Shown: positions 26,790-35,543, counted from the stretch's first letter. The stretch is 64,000 nucleotides of DNA from Promethearchaeota archaeon (GCA_019057795.1 JAHLWS010000074.1:21725-85724), one strand, 5' to 3'. Notes: generated from the sequence alone by a model not told the origin. Numbers and translations: made by a program.

Positions 26790-27710
26790 ATGTCGGAAGA
26801 ACATTATTATTGGAACGAAATATTTTTTGAAAAATGCGGCATTGTATTATCAGAATATCAAAACGATAGAAACATGCTAAATAAAGCGATTTTAGAGAGA
26901 CATTTAGACGATCTTATTAATCTTGCAAACAGGTCAGGCGATATATCCGCCCATCAGACGCTTACGGTTTTAATCCTTCAAGTAGGCGCGAAATTGCCGA
27001 ACGATTTAAAAGAGAAAGTCTTAGAATCTTTAGAGTGGGAAAACGACAACAAAAGATATCACTGGTCTTCTTTCGTTGTTAACGTTAGAAAAGTTTATTT
27101 AGAAGATTTCAGGCAAAAAATTCTTAGTTACAGAAATAATAACATATCTTTTTTAATTAATCTAAGAAGAATCCACGACGATAAGAAATTAGAAAAGACA
27201 TTAATAGGCTTAGAACAGCTTAACTCTTTCTCAAGGTTAAGAACATTCGAAAAGATAGATTATATAAATTTGGATAGTTGTAGATTGGCCGACATGCCCG
27301 AAGAAGTATTTAGGTTTTCAAATCTTTCTGCTTTAAGCTTAGATAATAATTTCCTAACCACATTGCCGGACTCAATAATAAATTTACATAATTTAAAAAA
27401 ATTGTATTTAATAAACAATAAGATTAAAATCCTTCCATCTAGTATAGGAAGTTTAACTTCATTGGAATCGATTTATTTGTCCTATAATCAGATAGAAAGT
27501 TTACCCTCTTCACTTGGAAATCTTAAGAATCTTAGATCGTTATATTTAAATAATAACAATTTAAAGTCAATTCCAGATACATTCAGAACTTTAAATTTGA
27601 ATATCTTTAATTTGCGAAATAATCGTATAAAAGATATTCCTGTTTTTTTAAAGGAGAGTTCTAAATATAAAAAAGTATTTTCTACTAAAGCTTTCTTAAA
27701 CAAAGAATAA
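26790..27710 (+). CDS. Leucine-rich-repeat protein; candidate partner/immunity gene of the giant ORF
   Basis: LRRs such as LSALSLDNNFLTTLPDSIINLHNLKKLYLINNKIKILPSSIGSLTSLESIYLSYNQIESLPSSLGNLKNLRSLYLNNNNLKSIPDTF after a ~150-aa helical N-terminus. Starts ~63 nt after the giant ORF stop, same strand. Confidence 0.9.
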   Translation: MSEEHYYWNEIFFEKCGIVLSEYQNDRNMLNKAILERHLDDLINLANRSGDISAHQTLTVLILQVGAKLPNDLKEKVLESLEWENDNKRYHWSSFVVNVRKVYLEDFRQKILSYRNNNISFLINLRRIHDDKKLEKTLIGLEQLNSFSRLRTFEKIDYINLDSCRLADMPEEVFRFSNLSALSLDNNFLTTLPDSIINLHNLKKLYLINNKIKILPSSIGSLTSLESIYLSYNQIESLPSSLGNLKNLRSLYLNNNNLKSIPDTFRTLNLNIFNLRNNRIKDIPVFLKESSKYKKVFSTKAFLNKE

Positions 27711-27773
27711 GAAATCCTTCCATGTGTTAAATGTTGCTCATATATTAATATTGATTTTAGGCGTAGTTCTGCT

Positions 27774-28199
27774 TTACTTAGGATATTTTAATATCTTTCC
27801 TTGATAACTTTCATCCGCTTCTATGTATATTTTTGACGTATTTGAAATTAGAATATATCCCTGTTCAATTTTGTTTTTATTATGCAAAAAATCATCAAAA
27901 TTTAATTCAGGAAAGTTTTTCTTACAAATCTCTATAACTGATTCACTTTGAGGGAGCTTTAGATTTTCTTGGACATAATTAATTTCTAATTCTCTTTCAA
28001 ATCCAAAAATTTCTAATTGTTTTTGAAACTGGTCAATAATAAAGGAATCTTTTCTAGGTAAATTAGAAATAATTGAAGATTTTTCACTGAATTTTAATAA
28101 TTGAAGATTTATTAAATTGAAATAACGTGGTTCTGGAAGTAATAAAACTTCTTCGTGATTTAATTCAGTTCGAATTAAGTTATCAAGACAAATGAACAT
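27774..28199 (-). CDS. Hypothetical protein (possibly a chimeric remnant)
   Basis: 141-aa ORF. Its C-terminal ADESYQGKILKYPK shares a 23-nt identical DNA stretch with the 3' end of the neighbouring histidine-kinase gene. Confidence 0.5.
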   Translation of the reverse strand: MFICLDNLIRTELNHEEVLLLPEPRYFNLINLQLLKFSEKSSIISNLPRKDSFIIDQFQKQLEIFGFERELEINYVQENLKLPQSESVIEICKKNFPELNFDDFLHNKNKIEQGYILISNTSKIYIEADESYQGKILKYPK

Positions 28200-28435
28200 A
28201 ATTATAATGTATTATTAACAAATAATAAGATTTCTCAATCATATTTTTTTCTTGCCCTATTTAAAAAACCTTATCATTATTTGAGAATAACAAGCTTGTC
28301 CCTTTTATATAGTTCCAATTGAAACTTAAGATTGATTTTTCTAGTTTCTCTAATCTCATCTTCAAAGAATTTGCTATTGTATTCTTAAAATCAATAAATT
28401 CAAGTTGATTCAGGGGCTTAAATCTTTCAAAAAAA

Positions 28436-29980
28436 TTACGCTTCTTTAATCATTACAATAAATTTACTACCTTTTGTATGATTCCCTTTAACTTTATCTT
28501 CGACCCATATCTTTCCTTGATAACTTTCAACCAACTTTCTTACTAATGACAAGCCTAAACCTAGCCTATTAAAACTACTGTGTTCCAAAGTTCCCCTTCG
28601 AAAAATAGTGAATTTCTGAGCATCGGGTATTCCTAATCCGTTATCTATGAATTCTAATCTGATATAATTCATTTTATCTTGAACTTCTTTTAAAACATTT
28701 ACTTGGATTTCAATTATAGAGTTTCTATTGTGTTTCACCGCATTATGTAAGATATTTTCGATGACATCTTGTAAGAGACTATTTGCTTTAATATAAATCT
28801 CATCGGATTCTGTAATGCATTGCGAAACAATTTGTTTTTTTGGAAACATCTTACGAATATTATCTAAAGAGATATCAATTAGGTTACAAACATTAATCGG
28901 AGTAATTGTGTTCTCAATATCATTAATCGAAGATATTTTTCTAATATTTGAGACGAGTTTTGCTCCACGATTTACCTGATCTTCAATCATGTCATATAAA
29001 TCTTCTAAACTTATTTGGGTTTGAGCATTTTTTAAGCTTAACTTACACAACTCGATTGAAGAGAGTATCCCTTGTAAGATGTTGCTTACATCGTGAGCAA
29101 ACACATCTTTATAAAATTCTGCTCTATTATATGCGTCCTTATATTTCTTTTCTGATTTTTTAAGAATTTTTTCTGTTTTAATTCTTTCTGTGATATCTTC
29201 GTAAGTGCAAAGCAATCCAACAACTTTTTTCTTTATGTCATGTAAAGGGACCTTATTAGCATCAAGCCAAGCTTCTTTCCCATCTGCTTGGAGTTGAGGT
29301 AAAATTATGTGATATTCTGGCTTGTTAGTGTCCATGACTAATTGATCGATTTCAAAAAATGACTCTGCTTCCGAAACTTTCCAAGGTAATTCATAATCTG
29401 TTTTATTTATTATCTCCTCGGGTGTACTAAGACCTGCAACTTTAGCAAAATTAGTATTACAACCCATATATGTAGAGTTAATATCCTTCCAAGAAATAAG
29501 TTGCGGAATATTATCTATTACTAACTGGAACATTTGTTTGTTTTCTCTTAATTCGCTTTCTATTCCTTTTTGATTCGTAATATCCCGTATTATCCCTATA
29601 AAGAAATTTGGTTCGTTTTTTTTATTTTTAATTAAACTTAAACTTAATTCTCCAATAAATCTCGAATCATTCGCTCCAGAGAAGTTATATTCTACCATTT
29701 TTAAAAACCCTTGATTTATGGCTTTTTCAAGATCTTCTTTAAATGGCTCTCGGTCTTCTGATATTACGAAATCTATGATATTTTTTCCAATAAAATCTTC
29801 TATACTTTTTGTAGCATAAAAATTTTGTATGTTTCGTGAAATATTTATGATAATTCCTTCTAAATCTAGAATTACGACTAAATCTGGGAATGTTTTCATT
29901 AAAGCATTGTATAAATCGATAATCATTTCGAATAGATTGTCAATTTCCATTCCATCCTTATTATCGTTGGAAAAAACCAT
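28436..29980 (-). CDS. PAS-domain sensor histidine kinase
   Basis: Two PAS domains (FPDLVVILDLEGIIINISRNIQNFYA...; VIDNIPQLISWKDINSTYMGCN...), a DHp-like region FAHDVSNILQGILSSIEL, and an ATPase with ENILHNAVKHN, EFIDNGLGIP, RLGLGLSLVRKLVESYQGKIWVE. Confidence 0.93.
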   Translation of the reverse strand: MVFSNDNKDGMEIDNLFEMIIDLYNALMKTFPDLVVILDLEGIIINISRNIQNFYATKSIEDFIGKNIIDFVISEDREPFKEDLEKAINQGFLKMVEYNFSGANDSRFIGELSLSLIKNKKNEPNFFIGIIRDITNQKGIESELRENKQMFQLVIDNIPQLISWKDINSTYMGCNTNFAKVAGLSTPEEIINKTDYELPWKVSEAESFFEIDQLVMDTNKPEYHIILPQLQADGKEAWLDANKVPLHDIKKKVVGLLCTYEDITERIKTEKILKKSEKKYKDAYNRAEFYKDVFAHDVSNILQGILSSIELCKLSLKNAQTQISLEDLYDMIEDQVNRGAKLVSNIRKISSINDIENTITPINVCNLIDISLDNIRKMFPKKQIVSQCITESDEIYIKANSLLQDVIENILHNAVKHNRNSIIEIQVNVLKEVQDKMNYIRLEFIDNGLGIPDAQKFTIFRRGTLEHSSFNRLGLGLSLVRKLVESYQGKIWVEDKVKGNHTKGSKFIVMIKEA

Positions 29981-30117
29981 AGACAGAAATACCTCTTTTT
30001 TTAAAGAAAAAAATTCCTAATAATTATACTTCGATATTAAGAAATTATCTAAAAAAATAATAGAAATTGTTTAATTTATATGTTTCTTAGTGTCATTTTG
30101 TTTTAAGAGAAAACTTT

Positions 30118-30171
30118 TATATAAGATGAAAGTTGTATATAAGTTGAAAGTTATATATAAGTTGAAACTTA
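30118..30171 (+). repeat. Three tandem 18-bp repeats upstream of the ECF S-component gene
   Basis: TATATAAGATGAAAGTTG (30118) / TATATAAGTTGAAAGTTA (30136) / TATATAAGTTGAAACTTA (30154). Confidence 0.85.
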
Positions 30172-30184
30172 TAAACTTAAATAA

Positions 30185-30814
30185 GTGCTTAAAATAATGG
30201 AGAGTAAAAGATCGAAAAGGAATCGGGATTTTCTTGGATATTATCTACCAAAAAATCCTTTTTCAATTGCTATCACTAGCATTTTTGCTGCTCTTACATG
30301 TGTATTAACAATGCTTATTTCGATTCCTGTTCCAGCTACAGGAGGCTATATAAATATTGGAGACGTCGGAGTGATGTTAACAGCTTTAATATTTGGTCCG
30401 GTTATCGGTTCATTAGCTGGAGGAATTGGTTCCGCTCTAGCGGATATATTTCTAGGATATCCAATTTGGGCACCTGCCACATTTATCGTGAAAGGCTTGG
30501 AAGGGTTAATAGTTGGTTTAATTGCGAACCCAAGAAAAGTTCGTACTTACTTTAATTTCTATGATATCATTGCTGTTATTATTGGGGGTCTAACAATGGT
30601 TTTTGGTTATTTTATTGTTGAAGTGTTTATATTCAATTTTGGAATAGCAGCAGCTCTAGTTGAGCTCCCTGGAAACTTATTTCAATCCATAATAGGGGCA
30701 ATAATTTCAATAAGTTTCATAGTTGTATTGAGAATCGTAATTAAAATAAGCAATCCTCAAGTTTTTGATCTAATTTTCATCCCTATTGAGATTGATGAAT
30801 TAGGATCCTCTTAA
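30185..30814 (+). CDS. ECF-type transporter substrate-binding (S) component
   Basis: FSIAITSIFAALTCVLTMLISIPVPATGGYINIGDVGVMLTALIFGPVIGSLAGGIGSALADIFLGYPIWAPATFIVKGLEGLIVG. Alternative start ATG at 30197. Confidence 0.88.
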   Translation: MLKIMESKRSKRNRDFLGYYLPKNPFSIAITSIFAALTCVLTMLISIPVPATGGYINIGDVGVMLTALIFGPVIGSLAGGIGSALADIFLGYPIWAPATFIVKGLEGLIVGLIANPRKVRTYFNFYDIIAVIIGGLTMVFGYFIVEVFIFNFGIAAALVELPGNLFQSIIGAIISISFIVVLRIVIKISNPQVFDLIFIPIEIDELGSS

Positions 30815-30815
30815 G

Positions 30816-32246
30816 TTAAAGGAGCGTAATAAGGATATCTAAAGCATCAAAAACTTTTTTACCTTTATTGGTAATAAAATATAAAACGATTTTTCCTTCT
30901 TTCTTACGAGAAATTAAACTATTCTCTTCTAACTTTTTTAAATGCTGATAAATTGCCGCTAAACTTATGTTTCCTATTAATTCTTGAATTTTAGTACCAC
31001 TTATTCCCTTAATGCTTGTTAAGGAAATTTGTGATAAAATTTTTAACTTAGTAATTATAATTGAACCCTTTCCAGTAGTTTTAGTTTGAGATGATATCGC
31101 TTCTAAGACATATGGTGCTTTTAATCCGCTTCCTGTGATTAAACATACTATTTTATCGTCAGAGTCGAATTTCTCTTCCTTATTCAAAATATGAACTGCT
31201 GCTAGTGTTAAAGCCGATGAGGGTTCCGCGAATATGCCCTCATTTCTGATAAGTTCGTCAATCGAATTTAAAATCATACTTTCAGGAATAGCAATCACAG
31301 TACCTTTACTTTCTCTTATAAATCTAATGGCAAGCTCTTTATATAAAGGATCTTTTACCAAAACTCCTAATGCGTGCGATTTAGAATTCTTTTGTTTTGG
31401 CAATTTTTCTTGCTTTTTTCTAAAAAAGTCGTTTACTATTGGTGAGGAGAATTCTGATTGCACTCCAACTAATTTTGGTATTTGTTTAATTATATCACTC
31501 TCCTTAAGTTCATTAAAACCTTTCCATAAACTAACTAATAACTCTCCACTCCCCATTGGAATTAAAACCCAATCAGGAGGTCCCTTTTGCAAATAAATTT
31601 CAAATGCTATAGTTTTTTGAGCTTCTATCGTAAGAGGATTATATTCTGGAGTACCTTGATAATAAATATTATATTTTGGCTCTAAAGCGTGAATTATTGC
31701 GTCGTCAATTAAATCCCCCATTATTTCAATTCTTGAGTTGTAAGCTATCATCTGTGCTCTTTTTCCAGTATCAATTTCATTTGGAATAATATTTAGGCAT
31801 TCAATTCCTTCTAATGAGGCATAAGCAGCGAGAGAAGCACCTTGATTACCGTTTGAGGCACAAATAACCCTTTGATACCCCCAACTTCGAGCATGTGAAA
31901 TTAATAGAGCCCCAACACGATCTTTAAATGAGTTTGTTGGATTTATTGTTTCATCTTTAAAACTCAAATTACTTAGTTCTAATGTTTCACCGATTTGTTC
32001 AGAATCTTTACAAGGAGTTCCACCCTCTCCCAAAGTTACAAGAAATTTTTTATCAATCTCTGGTAAGGCGAAATAAAAATCCCAAAAATTATGGATTTGT
32101 TTAATTTTAAGAAAAGAGGTCTTGTAGTTGTTAATATTTGATTTAACCCAAAGTAAACCATTACAATCTGGACATCTGTATTCTATCGAGTCAAGATTAT
32201 ATTCCTTTTCACAATCAGTACAAATTAATGGAAGTGGTTCGCGCAT
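30816..32246 (-). CDS. Threonine synthase-like PLP enzyme with a C-terminal winged-HTH domain
   Basis: Zn-ribbon LICTDCEKEYNLDSIEYRCPDCNGLLWV, PLP-Lys motif NPTNSFKDR, SNGNQGASLAAYA, then C-terminal LTSIKGISGTKIQELIGNISLAAIYQHLKKLEENSLISRKKEGKIVLYFITNKGKKVFD. Confidence 0.88.
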   Translation of the reverse strand: MREPLPLICTDCEKEYNLDSIEYRCPDCNGLLWVKSNINNYKTSFLKIKQIHNFWDFYFALPEIDKKFLVTLGEGGTPCKDSEQIGETLELSNLSFKDETINPTNSFKDRVGALLISHARSWGYQRVICASNGNQGASLAAYASLEGIECLNIIPNEIDTGKRAQMIAYNSRIEIMGDLIDDAIIHALEPKYNIYYQGTPEYNPLTIEAQKTIAFEIYLQKGPPDWVLIPMGSGELLVSLWKGFNELKESDIIKQIPKLVGVQSEFSSPIVNDFFRKKQEKLPKQKNSKSHALGVLVKDPLYKELAIRFIRESKGTVIAIPESMILNSIDELIRNEGIFAEPSSALTLAAVHILNKEEKFDSDDKIVCLITGSGLKAPYVLEAISSQTKTTGKGSIIITKLKILSQISLTSIKGISGTKIQELIGNISLAAIYQHLKKLEENSLISRKKEGKIVLYFITNKGKKVFDALDILITLL

Positions 32247-32340
32247 AATAAATTACCTTTAAGGATTTATGACGATTCCAAAATGATGGCTATATAAGTA
32301 ATAATTGTTAATATGAGTTATTATATTTTTTTTATTTCTT

Positions 32341-32365
32341 AAATTTACGATTGGTCGTAAAATTT
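32341..32365. promoter_or_regulatory. Palindromic candidate operator upstream of the ZIP/DtxR-like gene pair
   Basis: AAATTTACGA-TTGG-TCGTAAAATTT contains perfect arms TTTACGA/TCGTAAA around a 4-nt spacer. Confidence 0.55.
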
Positions 32366-32421
32366 ATATTCAAGAAATCATCATTTTAATAATTAATTTG
32401 GAATTATTTGGTGAATAGAAA

Positions 32422-33177
32422 ATTCTTATATGGATAATTTTATTTAGTATTTTAAGTAGTCTTGGAGCAATTTCAGCTGCCGCTATTTTTGTATTATTAG
32501 GAGAAAAAATCCAGAAATCATTAATCTCAATGTTGATCTCCTTTGCGACTGGAACTCTTCTCACAGCTGCATTGTTTGGGTTAATTCCAGAGGCAATAGA
32601 GAGCGCTGGCGGAGAATCACATACTGTAATGCTCTTTGTTTTAGGCGGAATTCTTTCGTTCTTTTTTCTTGAAAAATTAATTATCTGGCGAAATTGTACT
32701 GACGAGGATTGCGACGTTCACTCAGCAGCGGGACCTATTGTACTGATAGGGGACGCTTTACATAACTTTATAGATGGAATTGTCATTGCAGCGGCTTTCC
32801 TTACAAGCTTTTCCGTAGGTATAGCTGTAGGTCTTGCAATAATTGCTCATGAAGTTCCTCAAGAGACAGGGGATTTTGGGATACTTTTGCACGGGGGGTT
32901 TTCTAAAAAGAAAGCATTCGCCTATAACGCTCTATCAAGTGTAACGACCATTCCTGCAGCAATTATTAGTTATTTTCTTTTAGGAGAGATCTCGTTTATC
33001 ATACCATTTGCCCTTGCAATTTCAGCAGCAAGCTTTTTATACATCGCGTTATCAGATTTAACACCAGAGTTACATCAAAAGTGGGGATTTAAACACACAT
33101 TAAAACAACTAACCCTAATCCTGGCTGGAGTGACAATGATGATTTTAATCATGGCTTCTATGAACCATAGTCATTAA
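32422..33177 (+). CDS. ZIP-family metal transporter (5' extended relative to the ATG at 32530)
   Basis: The in-frame upstream peptide ILIWIILFSILSSLGAISAAAIFVLLGEKIQKSLIS restores the first TM helix; the body has HNFIDGIVIA and HEVPQETGDFGILLHGG. No canonical start codon in the upstream extension. Confidence 0.8.
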   Translation: MLIWIILFSILSSLGAISAAAIFVLLGEKIQKSLISMLISFATGTLLTAALFGLIPEAIESAGGESHTVMLFVLGGILSFFFLEKLIIWRNCTDEDCDVHSAAGPIVLIGDALHNFIDGIVIAAAFLTSFSVGIAVGLAIIAHEVPQETGDFGILLHGGFSKKKAFAYNALSSVTTIPAAIISYFLLGEISFIIPFALAISAASFLYIALSDLTPELHQKWGFKHTLKQLTLILAGVTMMILIMASMNHSH

Positions 33178-33214
33178 TATATTGAAATATTGAAATAATA
33201 GCTAAAATTCTAAT

Positions 33215-33643
33215 ATGCAAGATTTAGATTATATTGTTGTTAAACTTTTGTATCGACAGAGAACTCCCTTAAAAATCGGAAAGATAGCAAAAGAACTTAG
33301 AGTTCCTCATTCTACTTTAGGGAGTTGTATCACAAGATTAAAAAGAAAGGAAATCGTTAATTATGAAGCTTATCACGAAGTAGAGTTGACCTCTAAAGGA
33401 AGAAATTTGGCTATAGAATTAATTAGGCACGCAAGGCTCATAGAAATGCTATTACATTACGAATTAGGGGTAAAACCAGAACTTGCACATAGAGAAAGCG
33501 AAAAGTTAAATCTACTTTTTTCGTGTGAAACTATAAATAAAATTTGTAAGAAGTATGGACATCCCAAAAATTGCCCTTGCGGTGAAGAGATCTTAAGTTC
33601 AAGTCACTGTATATGTGAAACTGAGATGAAAAATAAAGGTTAA
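33215..33643 (+). CDS. DtxR/MntR-like metal-dependent transcriptional regulator
   Basis: wHTH plus RHARLIEMLLHYELGVKPELAHRESEKLNLLFSCETINKICKKYGHPKNCPCGEEI; 38 nt after the ZIP gene. Confidence 0.85.
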   Translation: MQDLDYIVVKLLYRQRTPLKIGKIAKELRVPHSTLGSCITRLKRKEIVNYEAYHEVELTSKGRNLAIELIRHARLIEMLLHYELGVKPELAHRESEKLNLLFSCETINKICKKYGHPKNCPCGEEILSSSHCICETEMKNKG

Positions 33644-33652
33644 AAAGCTGAA

Positions 33653-34132
33653 TTATTTTATTATTTCGTTTGAAGCGTAAGCAGTTAATATTTGGCCAAA
33701 AAATAAGTGATGGGAGGCCATACTTCCAGATTTACACGAATGAACAATTTTACACTCGTATGTTAATATGCAATCCTTAAGAGTAGGAACTTTTGTTCGT
33801 TTCCCTTCGATAGTTTCTAATCCCGTTTCCTTAAATTTATCAACATCCCTCCCTGATAATGAACCGGTAATGTCAATTGTATCGGCTATTTTAGATGAAG
33901 GGATGTTAATCGTAAATTCTTGCACGCCTTCAGTTAGCAACTTGAAAGTATAACGAGAAGGTGATACTGCTATTGTTATCATGGGGAGCATCCAGAGTTC
34001 TCCAATTGTCTTCCATAGGAGTGCCATTACATTTATTTTTCCATTGGTATCCATAGAAACTACATGTGCGGCCCGAGACATAAAGAATTCCATATATTCA
34101 TATGATCCAATTTCCCTCCTATTGTCGGTCAT
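33653..34132 (-). CDS. Flavin reductase-like (FMN-binding) protein
   Basis: HVVSMDTNGKINVMALLWKTIGELWMLPMITIAVSPSRYTFKLLTEGVQEFTINIPSSKIAD. Confidence 0.85.
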   Translation of the reverse strand: MTDNRREIGSYEYMEFFMSRAAHVVSMDTNGKINVMALLWKTIGELWMLPMITIAVSPSRYTFKLLTEGVQEFTINIPSSKIADTIDITGSLSGRDVDKFKETGLETIEGKRTKVPTLKDCILTYECKIVHSCKSGSMASHHLFFGQILTAYASNEIIK

Positions 34133-34173
34133 TTCATTCAGATTTTAATATAATTAAAGTAAATAAATAAGGT

Positions 34174-34425
34174 TTAAGGCTTAAAGGGGCTATCATGAAT
34201 AAGTTTATCTATTGCATCTAAGCATTCTTCCTCCCAATTATCATCGGGATCAATATTTTTGCAACAATCAGGACACCAATCGGCAGAATAGCCATCGTCA
34301 AAATCGTCAGCCTCCAAATCACCATTTAGAGTTGCTCCGCAGTAAAAGCAAGCACCATCGTCATACCTATCTAAAATTTCATTAATTAGCTCAATTTTTT
34401 TCCTTGATTTCATTTTATCTCCCAT
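34174..34425 (-). CDS. Small acidic zinc-ribbon protein
   Basis: CFYCGATLNGDLEADDFDDGYSADWCPDCCKNI, two CxxC knuckles. Confidence 0.75.
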   Translation of the reverse strand: MGDKMKSRKKIELINEILDRYDDGACFYCGATLNGDLEADDFDDGYSADWCPDCCKNIDPDDNWEEECLDAIDKLIHDSPFKP

Positions 34426-34508
34426 TTTTAATAAATCTTTATTATATTATGGAATGATATCTTAAAAAAAAGTTTGGTAAATAAAAAAAATTACTTTGAT
34501 TAAAAAAT

Positions 34509-35543
34509 TTAAATAACAATTTTTGAAGCTTTGATCAAAGATTTTTCAGCGTTCTTTATGATGTTCTCCATAATATCTTTAACGCTCTCAATAGAGTGAA
34601 TAAGACCAATGCTTTGGCCTAATAAAACTGCACCATCATCTATATTTCCTTCATAAGTCATTTCGTAATGTTTTTGGTCTTCTAGAGCCTTTTGTGGGGT
34701 AAGCTCAGCTTCGAGCGCCATTTTTTCTTCTTTACTTGAAACGACACCATGGTGCATCGAATAATTATTTTTCCAAAGCCTTATAGGACCTAAAACGCCA
34801 GTAACCCATGTCGTATCGCTTGCTTTGCCAGAAGGTACGATATTTTTGTAGTTTTCGTGAAATTCACTCTCTTTTGAGGCAATAAATCTAGAACCCATAG
34901 CAACCCCTCCAGCCCCTAGGGTTAATGCTGCTGCTACACCCTCTCCAGTAGCAAAGCCACCACAGGCTATCAATGGGAAATCAGGATGCTTTTGTTTAAC
35001 TTGCTGAAGAAGTACTAAAGTGCTTATTTTTTCATACGATTGATGCCCGCCCCCTTCCCAACCTGTAATTGCCATACCATCGCATCCTGCAGCAACGCAC
35101 TTATCAGATAACCATAGCGCAGGTGCCACATGAAAATGCTTAATATTTGACCCACCATCTTTAAGCTTTTTAAACGCATTATTGTGAATCATTTTAGGCG
35201 TTCCAGCGCTAGTGATTACGTAAAGACATTGATCTCTCAATTTGACGTTATCTCGAATGAACCGAGGAATTGCCCGACAGAGCCCTGGTGCATCAATCTG
35301 CATTCTTGAAGTTCTTATATTAAAGCCAAAGGGCTTATCAGTATGCTCAATAACATATTTCATATTTTTCTTCATTTCAGATAAACTACTTTTTCCAAAC
35401 AAATTAGTATGACTTAATACTCCTAATCCTCCCGCTTCTGAAACTGCTACTGTTAAGTCTGTAGTATAAAACGGACCCATTGGAGCGGCTATAAGGGGAT
35501 ATTTAATCCCAAACATTTCTGTTATAATAGTCTTTAAACCCAC
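34509..35543 (-). CDS. Nitronate monooxygenase / 2-nitropropane dioxygenase-like FMN enzyme
   Basis: FGIKYPLIAAPMGPFYTTDLTVAVSEAGGLGVLSH, GCDGMAITGWEGGGHQ, IACGGFATGEGVAAALTLGAGGVAMGSRF. Confidence 0.92.
   Translation of the reverse strand: MGLKTIITEMFGIKYPLIAAPMGPFYTTDLTVAVSEAGGLGVLSHTNLFGKSSLSEMKKNMKYVIEHTDKPFGFNIRTSRMQIDAPGLCRAIPRFIRDNVKLRDQCLYVITSAGTPKMIHNNAFKKLKDGGSNIKHFHVAPALWLSDKCVAAGCDGMAITGWEGGGHQSYEKISTLVLLQQVKQKHPDFPLIACGGFATGEGVAAALTLGAGGVAMGSRFIASKESEFHENYKNIVPSGKASDTTWVTGVLGPIRLWKNNYSMHHGVVSSKEEKMALEAELTPQKALEDQKHYEMTYEGNIDDGAVLLGQSIGLIHSIESVKDIMENIIKNAEKSLIKASKIVI

Noticed and set aside
26728-26790. tRNA or ncRNA between the giant ORF and the LRR gene
   Set aside because: Only about 60 nt, T-rich, with no cloverleaf-like structure recognisable by eye.
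30118-30171. CRISPR array at the 18-bp repeats
   Set aside because: Only three units, no spacers (gapless tandem), too short, and no cas genes in the window.
30298-30555. 85-aa ORF in an alternate frame of the ECF S-component gene
   Set aside because: Fully overlaps a well-supported membrane-protein frame; no independent signal.
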